The notes under the pieces: generated by a model | The model's database searches: none | The model's input: only the letters and a program-made list of their open reading frames with translations | What the model was told of the DNA's origin: nothing | Assembly: GCF_042433515.1 (NCBI RefSeq) | Contig: NZ_JBHLVH010000019.1 | Location: 62,001 to 126,000 of the forward strand | From: Kytococcus schroeteri | GTDB taxonomy: Bacteria; Actinomycetota; Actinomycetes; Actinomycetales; Dermatophilaceae | Length of the DNA stretch: 64,000 nucleotides | Reading direction: 5' to 3' | Shown: one piece after another, positions 49,314 through 57,573 of the stretch | Layout of the letters: each line of letters opens with the position of its first letter | Position numbering within the stretch: the stretch's first letter is position 1 | Translations under genes and position numbers: made by a program

Positions 49314-50626
49314 GCGCGCACCTCGCGGGCCGAGGCGTCGACGGCGGTGACGATGCGGTCGAGCACGTCGTCGGTGTGCGCGGCCGAGGCGAACCAGGCC
49401 TCGAAGGCGCTCGGCGGCAGGTGCACGCCGTGGCGCAGCATCGCGTGGAAGAACGCGGCGTGCAGCGCGGTGTCCTGCTGCTGGGCGCTGGAGAAGTCGG
49501 TCACCTCGTCGTCGGTGAAGAAGACGCTGAACATGGTGCCCGCGCGGCCGATGCGGTGCGGGATGCCCTCACGGGTGAACGCCTCGGTGACCGCGGCGGT
49601 GAGCACCTCGCGGGCGTGGTCCACCGCGGCGTACACCTCGTCGGTGCACAGCCGCAGCGTGGTCAGGCCGGCGGTGGCGGCCACCGGGTTCCCGCTGAGG
49701 GTGCCGGCCTGGTACACCGGGCCGGCCGGGGCCAGGCGCGCCATGACGTCCGCACGGCCACCGAAAGCGGCCACCGGGAAGCCGCCGCCCACCACCTTGC
49801 CGAAGGTGAACAGGTCGGGTGCCTCACCCATCTGCGAGAGGCCCAGCCAGCCGGTGGGGCTGGCACGGAAGCCGGTCATCACCTCGTCGGAGACCAGCAG
49901 CGCACCGTGCTCGCGGGTGAGGCGGCGCATCGCCTGCTCGAACTCCGGGGTCGGCGGCACCACGCCCATGTTGCCGGCGGCGGCCTCCACGATGACGGCG
50001 GCCACCTCCGGGCCGTGCTCGGCGAAGGCCTGCTCCAGGGCGGTCACGTCGTTGTACGGCAGCACCAGCGTCTGCCCGGCCGACGAGGCGGGCACCCCGG
50101 CGGAGTCAGGCAGCGCGAAGGTGACCACACCCGAACCCGCCTGTGCCAGCAGGGCGTCCACGTGGCCGTGGTAGTTGCCGGCGAACTTCACGACCTTCTC
50201 GCGGCCGGTGAACCCCCGGGCCAGGCGCAGCGCGCTCATGGTGGCCTCGGTGCCGGAGTTCACCAGGCGCACGGCCTCCACCGGCTCGATGCGGCGCACG
50301 ATCTCCTCGGCCAGCTCCACCTCGTGCGGGTTGGGCGTGCCGAAGCTGAAGCCGCGCGCGGCGGCCGCGGTCACGGCCTCGAGCACCTCGGGGTGGGTGT
50401 GGCCCAGGATCATCGGGCCCCACGAGCCCACGAGGTCGACGTACTCGGTGCCGTCGGCGTCGGTGAGCAGGGCGCCCCGGGCCGAGGTGATGAAGCGGGG
50501 GTCACCGCCCACCGCCCCGAACGCGCGGACCGGGGAGTTCACACCCCCGGGGATCACGGCGCGGCCGCGCTCCATCCAGGCGACGCTCTGGGACACGGGG
50601 GTACCGGGGGACACAGGGGTGGGCAT
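49310..50626 (-). CDS. hemL: Glutamate-1-semialdehyde 2,1-aminomutase
   Basis: HemL converts glutamate 1-semialdehyde to 5-aminolevulinate using PLP or PMP. The 438-residue protein has VIPGGVNSPVRAF at the start and VNSGTEATMSALRLARG. It continues with VKFAGNYHGHVD, LLVSDEVMTGFR, and the PLP lysine in TFGKVVGGGFP. The ATG at 50626 is conventional, but the AGGAAGGA at 50651-50644 is 17 nt away. An in-frame GTG at 50632 sits 11 nt from it and may be the real start (two extra residues). Upstream is a hairpin separating it from hemB. Confidence 0.95.
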   Translation of the reverse strand: MPTPVSPGTPVSQSVAWMERGRAVIPGGVNSPVRAFGAVGGDPRFITSARGALLTDADGTEYVDLVGSWGPMILGHTHPEVLEAVTAAAARGFSFGTPNPHEVELAEEIVRRIEPVEAVRLVNSGTEATMSALRLARGFTGREKVVKFAGNYHGHVDALLAQAGSGVVTFALPDSAGVPASSAGQTLVLPYNDVTALEQAFAEHGPEVAAVIVEAAAGNMGVVPPTPEFEQAMRRLTREHGALLVSDEVMTGFRASPTGWLGLSQMGEAPDLFTFGKVVGGGFPVAAFGGRADVMARLAPAGPVYQAGTLSGNPVAATAGLTTLRLCTDEVYAAVDHAREVLTAAVTEAFTREGIPHRIGRAGTMFSVFFTDDEVTDFSSAQQQDTALHAAFFHAMLRHGVHLPPSAFEAWFASAAHTDDVLDRIVTAVDASAREVRA

Positions 50627-50678
50627 GGACACGACCGTCTCAATCCTTCCTGAGTGTTCGCTGCAAGGACGGGGCGCA

Positions 50679-50710
50679 CGGGGCCCGCGACCAGTGGGCC
50701 GCGGGCCCCG
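50679..50710 (-). terminator. Hairpin between hemB and hemL
   Basis: CGGGGCCCGCG (50679-50689) pairs perfectly with CGCGGGCCCCG (50700-50710). Lying after the hemB stop and before hemL, it may attenuate read-through. It is the only substantial intergenic space inside this block. Confidence 0.6.
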
Positions 50711-50720
50711 GGACGCTGCG

Positions 50721-51725
50721 TCAGCGGCCCTCGCGGAGCCAGGCGGCGGCCTCCAGTGCGTGGTAGGTGAGCACCACGTCGGCCCCCGCACGGCGGATGC
50801 CCAGGAGCGACTCCAGCACGGCGGCACGGCGGTCGATCCAGCCGTTGGCCGCGGCGGCCTCCAGCATCGAGTACTCGCCGCTCACCTGGTAGGCCACCAC
50901 GGGCAGGTCGGTGTGCGCACGCAGCGCCGCCACCACGTCCAGGTAGGCCAGGGCGGGCTTCACCATCACCATGTCGGCACCCTCGGCCTCGTCCAGGGCC
51001 AGCTCCACCAGGCTCTCGCGGGTGTTGGCCGGGTCCTGCTGGTAGGTGCGGCGGTCGCCCTGCAGGGAGGAGTCCACGGCCTCGCGGAAGGGGCCGTAGA
51101 AGGCCGAGGCGTACTTGGCCGTGTAGGCCATGACCACCACGTCGGCGAAGCCGGCCTCGTCGAGCGCCTCGCGGATGACCACCACCTGGCCGTCCATCAT
51201 GCCGCTGGGGGCCACCACGTGGGCGCCGGCGCGGGCCTGCGCCACGGCCATCTCGGCGTAGCGCTGCAGGGTGGCGTCGTTGTCCACCCGGCCGGCGGCG
51301 TCGAGCACGCCGCAGTGGCCGTGGTCGGTGAACTCGTCCAGGCAGAGGTCGGTCATCACCAGCAGCTCGTCGCCCACGGCGTCGCGCACCGCCCGCGTGG
51401 CCCGGTTGAGGATGCCCTCGGGGTCGGTGGCACCGCTGCCGACGGCGTCCTTGGTGGACGGCACGCCGAACAGCATGATGCCGCTCACCCCGGCGTCGCG
51501 GGCCTGCACGGCCAGCTCCACCAAGCCCTCCACGGTGTGCTGCTGCACGCCCGGCATCGAGGAGATGTCGCGCGGGGCGTCACCCTCGTGCACGAAGGCG
51601 GGCAGCACGAGGTCCTGCGGCGCCAGGCGCGTCTCGGACACCATCCGCCGCATGGCCGGAGTGGTGCGCAGGCGACGCGGGCGACGGTGCGGGCCCAGCA
51701 CGGGGCGCTCCGGCGCGGGGCTCAC
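50721..51725 (-). CDS. hemB: Delta-aminolevulinic acid dehydratase (porphobilinogen synthase)
   Basis: HemB condenses two 5-aminolevulinates to porphobilinogen. The 334-residue protein contains RLAPQDLVLPAFVHEG, MTDLCLDEFTDHGHCGVL (metal-binding area), VAPSGMMDGQV, VMAYTAKYASAFYGPFREA and the Schiff-base lysine region MVMVKPALAYLD. In the metal site only the cysteines of DLCLDEFTDHGHCG are seen, as in magnesium-dependent or mixed HemB forms. The GTG at 51725 overlaps the upstream hemD stop by 4 nt. Confidence 0.96.
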   Translation of the reverse strand: MSPAPERPVLGPHRRPRRLRTTPAMRRMVSETRLAPQDLVLPAFVHEGDAPRDISSMPGVQQHTVEGLVELAVQARDAGVSGIMLFGVPSTKDAVGSGATDPEGILNRATRAVRDAVGDELLVMTDLCLDEFTDHGHCGVLDAAGRVDNDATLQRYAEMAVAQARAGAHVVAPSGMMDGQVVVIREALDEAGFADVVVMAYTAKYASAFYGPFREAVDSSLQGDRRTYQQDPANTRESLVELALDEAEGADMVMVKPALAYLDVVAALRAHTDLPVVAYQVSGEYSMLEAAAANGWIDRRAAVLESLLGIRRAGADVVLTYHALEAAAWLREGR

Positions 51726-53398
51726 CGGCTCCTCCGACGCTTGGTGACCTCCTGCGAGGGACGGGTCACAGGACGGCCGGCGGCGAGCGCCTCCTCCACC
51801 CGGCCGCGGGCGAACGCGGTGAGGGCGTCGATGACGGCCTCACCGCTGGCCTCCTCGGCCACCGCATCCACGCGCAGCCCCAGCTCGGTGGCGGTCTCCG
51901 CCGTGGCCGGGCCGATGCAGACGATCACGGTGCTCGGCGACGGCTTGCCGGCGATGCCCACGAGGTTGCGCACCGTGGAGCTGCTGGTGAACACCGCGGC
52001 GTCGTAGGTGCCGTTCTTGATGGCGGCACGCACCGGCGCCGGCGGCGGCGTGGCGCGCACGGTGCGGTAGGCCACGATGTCGTCGACCTCCCAGCCGCGC
52101 TCCTGCAGGCCGCTCACGAGCACCTCGGTAGCGATGTCGGCACGGGGCAGGAAGACGCGGTTGATCGGGTCGAGCACGTCGTCGTACGGCGGCCAGTCCT
52201 CGAGCAGGCCACGGGCGGACTGCTCCCCGCTGGGCACGAGGTCGGGCTCGATTCCCCAGGCGCGCAGCGCGTCGGCGGTCTTGCCGCCGACGGCGGCGAT
52301 CTTCAGCCCGGCGAAGTCGCGGGCGTCCAGGCCCAGGCCGGCGAACTTCTCGCGCACGGCCTTCACCGCGTTCACCGAGGTGAAGCCGATCCACTCGTAG
52401 GTGCCGGTCACCAGGCCGCGGATGGCCTTGTCCATCTGGTGCGGGGAGCGCGGCGGCTCCACGCTGATGGTGGGCACCACGTGGGCGGTGGCGCCGCGCT
52501 CGGAGAGGGCGCGCACCATCGGCTCGGCCTGATCCTTGGTGCGGGGCACCAGCACGCGCCAGGCGAACAGCGGGCGGGTCTCGAACCACGAGAGGGTGTC
52601 GCGGTCGCCCACGCAAGCGCCCACGGTGGCCACCACCTCGTCGCCCTCCACCTCCTCGGCGCCCTCGGCGACGTCCGCCAGGGTGCTGATGCTCGTGGCC
52701 TGCTGGGCGGTGGTGCCGCCCACGGTCAGCGCGATGGGGGTGTTGGCCGCGCGGCCGCCCTTCACCAGGGCACGGGCGTGCTCCACCACCTCGTCGGCGC
52801 TGCCGATGAGCACCAAGGTGGTCGAGTCGTCCTCCACCACGGCGGGGTTCACGCGGCCGCCGGGGCCGATGGCGTGCACCACGCGGTTGGTGCCGGTGGC
52901 GATGGGCACCCCGGCGTAGGTCGGCACGGCCTGCAGGGCGGAGACGCCCGGCACGACCTCGATCTCCAGCCCGGCCTTGCGGGCCGCGGCGGCCTCCACG
53001 CCCAGCGAGGAGAAGATCGACGGGTCGCCGTCCACCACGCGGGCCAGCACCACCTGGCCCTCGCGGCCTCCGCCGGCCTCGGCACGGCGCTCGGCGGCCT
53101 GCTTGACCGCGTCCTTGGCGGTGGAGACCAGCTCCTTGGCCCGGGAGGCCGCGGTGAGCTCGGCCTGCGCGGCCGGCACCGTCATGAAGGTGGCCCCGGG
53201 GCGCATCCACTCCACGAAGTCGTCCTCGAGGTGGCCCTCGTCGGCCACCACGACGTCGGCCATGCCGAGCACGCGGGTGGCGCGCACGGTCATGAGGCCG
53301 GGGTCCCCGGGGCCGGCTCCGACGAAGACGATGCGGGCAGCGGGCGCGGGGAGCCCTGCCCGCTGGGGCGAGGGCTGGGTGCTCGGGGCGGTGCTCAC
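51722..53398 (-). CDS. hemD: SUMT-like domain fused to uroporphyrinogen-III synthase
   Basis: The 558-residue protein has an N-terminal tetrapyrrole methylase fold (RIVFVGAGPGDPGLMTVRA). The C-terminal HemD domain, from about residue 275 (WRVLVPRTKDQAEPMVRAL), contains IGFTSVNAVKAVRE and AVFTSSSTVRNL. HemD cyclises hydroxymethylbilane to uroporphyrinogen III. The methylase half lacks the usual RLKGGDPFxFGR motif (here RVVDGDPSIFSSLG) and the following THR motif, so its SUMT activity is doubtful. A complete SUMT is encoded at 14414. Similar degenerate fusions are common in actinobacteria. Start overlaps hemC by 4 nt. Confidence 0.93.
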   Translation of the reverse strand: MSTAPSTQPSPQRAGLPAPAARIVFVGAGPGDPGLMTVRATRVLGMADVVVADEGHLEDDFVEWMRPGATFMTVPAAQAELTAASRAKELVSTAKDAVKQAAERRAEAGGGREGQVVLARVVDGDPSIFSSLGVEAAAARKAGLEIEVVPGVSALQAVPTYAGVPIATGTNRVVHAIGPGGRVNPAVVEDDSTTLVLIGSADEVVEHARALVKGGRAANTPIALTVGGTTAQQATSISTLADVAEGAEEVEGDEVVATVGACVGDRDTLSWFETRPLFAWRVLVPRTKDQAEPMVRALSERGATAHVVPTISVEPPRSPHQMDKAIRGLVTGTYEWIGFTSVNAVKAVREKFAGLGLDARDFAGLKIAAVGGKTADALRAWGIEPDLVPSGEQSARGLLEDWPPYDDVLDPINRVFLPRADIATEVLVSGLQERGWEVDDIVAYRTVRATPPPAPVRAAIKNGTYDAAVFTSSSTVRNLVGIAGKPSPSTVIVCIGPATAETATELGLRVDAVAEEASGEAVIDALTAFARGRVEEALAAGRPVTRPSQEVTKRRRSR

Positions 53399-54453
53399 GA
53401 GTTCTCCTTCAGGGACGTCGGGTCGGCGGGTGCCGGTGCGTCGCCGATGCCGGGGAGCCGGTCGGCTCCCGCATCGCGCAGCGCCAGGGCCACCCGGCGG
53501 CCCAGGTCGTCGGCGGTGCTGTGCTGGGGGGACCGGCCGCCGGTGGCCGGGTCCGTGGGCGAGGACGGGGAGGGCGGTGCAGACAGGTCAGGGGCCTCGC
53601 GGGTGCAGCCGGCCTCGCGGACCGACCACGAGCCGTCGCGCTCCCCGGCGAAGGCCACGAGCTCGACCACCTCGCCGGCCGCGTCGTCCACGGCGCGGGC
53701 CAGGGCCCCCACGGGCGCGGAGCAGCCGGCCTCGAGGGTGCCGAGCACGGCGCGCTCGGCGGCGGTCGCGGTGCGGGTGGGCGCGTGGTCGAGCGCACGC
53801 AGGACCTCGGTCGTCGCCGGGTCGTCGCTGCGGCACTCCACGGCGAGCGCACCCTGCCCGGGGGCGGGCACCATCACGTCGGGGCCGAGCCACTGCGTGA
53901 CCCGGTCGGTGAGGCCCAGACGGCGCAGGCCGGCCCCGGCCAGCACCACCGCGTCGAGCTCGCCCTCGGTGACGGTGGCCAGGCGGCGCGGCACGTTGCC
54001 CCGCAGGTCCACCACCTCCAGGTCCGGACGGGCCACCCGCAGCTGGGCCTCGCGGCGCGGCGAGCCGGTGCCCACACGGGCCCCGGCCGGCAGCATGTCC
54101 AGGGTGAGGCCGTCGCGCGCCACCAGGGCGTCGCGCGGGTCCTCGCGCTCGGGCACGGCGGCGATGACGAGCCCCTCGGGCTGGGCCACCGGCAGGTCCT
54201 TGAGGGAGTGCACGGCCAGGTCGATCTCCCCGGCCAGCAGGGCGTCGCGCAGGGCGCTCACGAACACGCCCGTTCCCCCGATGCGGCTCAGCGGCGCACG
54301 GTTCACGTCACCCTCGGTGGTCACGAGCACCAGCTCCACCTCGTGCCCCAGGGCCCGCAGCGCGTCGGCCACGTGCCCGGACTGGGTGGTGGCGAGGTCG
54401 CTGCGCCGGGTGCCCAGGCGCAGGGGGCGGCGGGCCTCCGTCGCGGCGGTCAC
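53395..54453 (-). CDS. hemC: Hydroxymethylbilane synthase (porphobilinogen deaminase)
   Basis: HemC polymerises four porphobilinogens on a dipyrromethane cofactor. The 352-residue protein has LRLGTRRSDLATTQSG, HSLKDLPVAQPEGL, GTGSPRREAQLRV, and the cofactor-binding cysteine in LEAGCSAPVGAL. VPAPGQGALAVECR is also intact. The last 60 residues form a Ser/Pro/Asp-rich extension with a short helix, longer than in many homologues. The ATG overlaps the hemA stop by 4 nt. Confidence 0.96.
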   Translation of the reverse strand: MTAATEARRPLRLGTRRSDLATTQSGHVADALRALGHEVELVLVTTEGDVNRAPLSRIGGTGVFVSALRDALLAGEIDLAVHSLKDLPVAQPEGLVIAAVPEREDPRDALVARDGLTLDMLPAGARVGTGSPRREAQLRVARPDLEVVDLRGNVPRRLATVTEGELDAVVLAGAGLRRLGLTDRVTQWLGPDVMVPAPGQGALAVECRSDDPATTEVLRALDHAPTRTATAAERAVLGTLEAGCSAPVGALARAVDDAAGEVVELVAFAGERDGSWSVREAGCTREAPDLSAPPSPSSPTDPATGGRSPQHSTADDLGRRVALALRDAGADRLPGIGDAPAPADPTSLKENS

Positions 54454-55820
54454 CGGGAGGTCCCCGGCTGCTCGAGGAGGGCGCCCAGCGTCAGGCCGTC
54501 CAGGGCGGACTCGGGCACGAGCGGCGTCGGCCCGCTGGTGGGCGGGGCGCTGACGGCCTGCGTCTCGTGCGGGTCCAGGTCGAAGAGCTCGCGCAGCGCC
54601 CCGGCGAAGTCACCGCGGGGGTCACCGGCCAGCTGCTTCACGCGCACGCTCGGGGTGTGCAGCAGCTTCTCCACGATGCGGTGCACCGACCGGCTCACCT
54701 CCTCGCGCTCGGCCTCCCCCAGGTCGGGCAGGCGGCGGTCCAGGCGGGCCATCTCGGACTCCACCACGGCCCGCGCGGACCGGCGCAGGGCGGTCACGGT
54801 CGGGGCCACCTCCAGCTGGCGGCGAGCCACCTCGAAGGCGGCCACCTCGGCCTCCACCAGCTCGCGCACGGCACGCACCTCGGCCTCCGCGCCGTCGTTG
54901 CCGGCGTCCGCCTCCTCGCCACCGAGGCCACCCAGGCCCACGACGTGCTGACCGGGCAGGTCGGCCACCTCCGGCTCCACGTCGCGCGGCAGGGCCAGAT
55001 CCACCAGCACGCGCTCGCGCTGCGGCAGGCCGGCCACGAGGTCGCGGGTGATGACCGCACCGGTGGCCCCGGTGCAGGTGATGACCACGTCGGCGCCGGC
55101 GAGCACCGCGGCGAGCTCGTCCCAGTCGTGGGCCGTGCCCTCGGTCGCCTCAGCGAGGCGGTCGGCGGTGGCGCGGGTGCGGTTCACCACGTGCAGGTCG
55201 GTGCGCACCCGGCGGGCCACGGTCATGGCGGCCAGCGAGCTCATGGCCCCCGCGCCCACGACCACCACGGTGCGTCCGGCCAGGGGGCCCAGCAGCTGCT
55301 CGGCGCGTTCCAGCCCGCGCTGCACCAGCGAGCGGCTCACGGCGTCGATCTCGGTCTCGGCGTGCGCGCGGCGCCCCACACGCAGGGCGTGGTCGAAGAG
55401 CGAGCCCAGGTGCGTGCCGGCGCGGCCAGAACGGCGCGCGCGGCGCAGGGCGGTGCGGAACTGGCCAAGGATCTGCCCCTCGCCCACCGCCATCGAGTCC
55501 AGGCCGGCGGCCACGGAGAAGGCGTGCCCCACCGCGCGGTCCTCGTAGTGCACGTAGAGGGAGGGGGCCAGCTCGGCGACCTCCACCCCGGTGGTCGTCG
55601 CCAGCGACTGCCCGATGTGGTGCACGGCGCCGTGGAAGGCGGTGGCCTCCACGTAGACCTCGAGCCGGTTGCAGGTGGAGACGGTCAGCACCTCGGCCAC
55701 GTCGGCGCCGGTCTGGACCGCCGCGGCGAGCTCCCCGGCCGCGTCGTCCCCCAGGGCCACTCGCTCCAACAGGTCCATGGACGCACTGCGGTGCGACGCA
55801 CCGACGACCAGCAGACTCAC
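54450..55820 (-). CDS. hemA: Glutamyl-tRNA reductase
   Basis: HemA reduces glutamyl-tRNA to glutamate 1-semialdehyde, the committed step of the C5 route to tetrapyrroles for both heme and B12. The 456-residue enzyme starts SLLVVGASHRSASM. It has the catalytic Cys50 in LTVSTCNRLEVY, GEGQILGQFRTAL, and the NADPH fold VVVVGAGAMSSLAA. The GTG at 55820 is followed directly by the conserved text, and it has no well-placed ribosome site. A four-codon frame (GTG ATT CCC CGG TGA) with its own GAGGAG ends on it. First gene of the block. Confidence 0.95.
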   Translation of the reverse strand: MSLLVVGASHRSASMDLLERVALGDDAAGELAAAVQTGADVAEVLTVSTCNRLEVYVEATAFHGAVHHIGQSLATTTGVEVAELAPSLYVHYEDRAVGHAFSVAAGLDSMAVGEGQILGQFRTALRRARRSGRAGTHLGSLFDHALRVGRRAHAETEIDAVSRSLVQRGLERAEQLLGPLAGRTVVVVGAGAMSSLAAMTVARRVRTDLHVVNRTRATADRLAEATEGTAHDWDELAAVLAGADVVITCTGATGAVITRDLVAGLPQRERVLVDLALPRDVEPEVADLPGQHVVGLGGLGGEEADAGNDGAEAEVRAVRELVEAEVAAFEVARRQLEVAPTVTALRRSARAVVESEMARLDRRLPDLGEAEREEVSRSVHRIVEKLLHTPSVRVKQLAGDPRGDFAGALRELFDLDPHETQAVSAPPTSGPTPLVPESALDGLTLGALLEQPGTSR

Positions 55821-55901
55821 CGGGGAATCACGGGCTCCTCTCCGCGTGCTCCCGCCGATGTCGGGCACCACACGGCAGGGATCGGGCGGCGTGGAGGGGG
55901 C

Positions 55902-55910
55902 GCTATACCA
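55902..55910 (-). promoter_or_regulatory. Candidate extended -10 promoter of the hemA unit
   Basis: On the reverse strand TGGTATAGC gives an extended -10 (TGn-TATAGC). A second candidate, TAGACT, is at 55947-55942. The first would produce a leader of about 75 nt before hemA. Confidence 0.45.
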
Positions 55911-56022
55911 GATGCGCCCGTCGGAGGGAACAGCGCCCCCGAGTCTACGCTGCAGCGTCGTACTTCACGAAATCCGCGCACCCGCAGGGCACTCCCCCTC
56001 ACTCCCGGCCGGGCACAACACC

Positions 56023-56050
56023 GCGCCCCCCGGCCGTGGCCGGGGGGCGC
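56023..56050 (-). terminator. Terminator hairpin after the bS22-like gene
   Basis: GCGCCCCCCGGCC (56023-56035) and GGCCGGGGGGCGC (56038-56050) are perfect complements. The hairpin begins 6 nt after the small gene's stop. Confidence 0.7.
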
Positions 56051-56056
56051 TGGGAG

Positions 56057-56155
56057 TCACTTCTTGTTGCGACGCTGGTGACGCGTCTTGCGCAGCAGCT
56101 TGCGGTGCTTCTTCTTGCTCATGCGCTTGCGACGCTTCTTGATGACGGAACCCAT
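56057..56155 (-). CDS. bS22-like / AURKAIP1-COX24 domain micro-protein
   Basis: A 32-residue, extremely basic protein reads MGSVIKKRRKRMSKKKHRKL and ends RKTRHQRRNKK. It matches the short AURKAIP1/COX24-type proteins described in actinobacteria as ribosomal protein bS22. AAGGA lies 8 nt before the ATG, and a strong terminator follows directly. It is an independent, probably highly expressed gene between acuC and hemA. It is too short for usual gene-length cut-offs and easily missed. Confidence 0.9.
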   Translation of the reverse strand: MGSVIKKRRKRMSKKKHRKLLRKTRHQRRNKK

Positions 56156-56329
56156 GCTTCACATCCTTCTCGGGGTGTTACCGCGGCCCCTCACACGGGA
56201 TGGAGGCCTCAACAGTTCTGATGGGTCCTGCGCCACGTCCGCGGCGCCCTGCCAGGAGGGCCGGCCGACGACGCGGGCACGGGGACCCGAAGACGGTGAT
56301 GGCCAACGATACACCCCGCGCCCCGGGGG

Positions 56330-57547
56330 TCAGTCGAACCAGGGGTCCAGCCCGTGGTGGGCGAACACGGCCTCGCGCGTGGCCATGACGGCCTGGTCGG
56401 TGGGCGAGTCGGGGTCGTAGCCGGTCTCCCAGCTGCGCCACCACGGCCAGTCACCGCCGGCGTCGCCCATGGTCAGCGGGTACTCGCCGACGACCTCCTC
56501 GAGGCGGGCGCGCCAGCCCGGCGGGGTGTCCACCGAGAGGTCCACCTCCTGGCCGGCCACCACGCCGAGCAGGGCGGTCCAGCTGCGCGGCACCACGTCG
56601 GTGATCGAGTAGCCACCGCCCCCGAGGGCCAGCCAGCGCTCCTCGCACACCGACCCGGCCAGCTCGCGCATGGTGCCCATGGCCACGGCCTGGGCCTCCA
56701 CGGAGAGCCCGAAGTGCGCCAGCGGGTCGTGGGCGTGGCCGTCGCACCCGTGCTGGGTCACGAGCACCGTCGGCTCGAGGGCGTGCACCAGCGGCGGCAC
56801 GATCGCGTGCACCGCCCGCAGCCAGGCCGCGTCGCCCGTCCCCGGGGGCAGGGCCACGTTCACCGCCGAGCCCTCCGCACCCGGGCCGCCCACGTCGCCG
56901 GGGAAGCCGGTACCGGGGAAGAGCACGCGACCGCTCTCGTGCAGGGAGATGGTCACCACGCGCGGGTCGTCCCAGAAGGCGGCCTCCACCCCGTCGCCGT
57001 GGTGCACGTCGAGGTCCACGTAGACGACCTTCTCCGCACCCCGGTCGAGCAGGCGGCGGATGGCCAGTGCGGGGTCGTTGTAGATGCAGAAGCCCGCCGC
57101 CCGGTCCGGCATCGCGTGGTGCAGGCCGCCGGCGATGTTCACCCCGCGCACGATCTCCCCGGCCATGATGGCGTCGGCGAGCTGCAGGCTTCCCCCGGCG
57201 GCCAGCGCGGAGGCCTCGTGCATGTGCGCGAACGCCGGGGAGTCCTCGTCGCCGATGCCCTGCGAGCCGTCGGCCGACCCCGGGTCCCGCGACACCGCCT
57301 TCACGTGCTCGACGTACCCACGGGTGTGCACCGTGGCGAGCTCGTCGTCGGTGGCCGCCACGGGCGGCACGAGCTCGAGCGCGTCGAGCACCCCCAGCTC
57401 GTCGGCCAGGTCGTGGGTGAGCCGCAGCCGCAGGGGGTTCATCGGGTGGTGCGCGCCGAAGTCATACTTGACCAGGGCCTCGTCCCAGACCGCCCGCCCG
57501 CGCTCGCTCGGGTGGGTGGCGGCGGCGTCCCGTCCTGCGTCGTCCAT
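56330..57547 (-). CDS. acuC: Histone-deacetylase-like AcuC family protein
   Basis: The 405-residue protein has the arginase/deacetylase fold with zinc-site motifs: GGLHHAMPDRAAGFCIYND, VVYVDLDVHHGDGVEAAF, TQHGCDGHAHDPLAHF and ALGGGGYSI. AcuC-type enzymes deacetylate acyl-lysines, classically acetyl-CoA synthetase. The start ATG at 57547 has TAGCGT 6 nt upstream and no ribosome site. It is divergent from the TrkA-like gene. Adjacent GNAT acetyltransferases make protein acetylation control an attractive but unproven theme. Confidence 0.93.
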   Translation of the reverse strand: MDDAGRDAAATHPSERGRAVWDEALVKYDFGAHHPMNPLRLRLTHDLADELGVLDALELVPPVAATDDELATVHTRGYVEHVKAVSRDPGSADGSQGIGDEDSPAFAHMHEASALAAGGSLQLADAIMAGEIVRGVNIAGGLHHAMPDRAAGFCIYNDPALAIRRLLDRGAEKVVYVDLDVHHGDGVEAAFWDDPRVVTISLHESGRVLFPGTGFPGDVGGPGAEGSAVNVALPPGTGDAAWLRAVHAIVPPLVHALEPTVLVTQHGCDGHAHDPLAHFGLSVEAQAVAMGTMRELAGSVCEERWLALGGGGYSITDVVPRSWTALLGVVAGQEVDLSVDTPPGWRARLEEVVGEYPLTMGDAGGDWPWWRSWETGYDPDSPTDQAVMATREAVFAHHGLDPWFD

Positions 57548-57553
57548 GACGTC

Positions 57554-57559
57554 ACGCTA
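57554..57559 (-). promoter_or_regulatory. Probable -10 box for leaderless acuC transcript
   Basis: TAGCGT on the reverse strand ends 6 nt before the acuC ATG, in the 26-nt interval shared with the divergent TrkA-like gene. Confidence 0.45.
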
Positions 57560-57573
57560 CCGAGAGGAGACCC

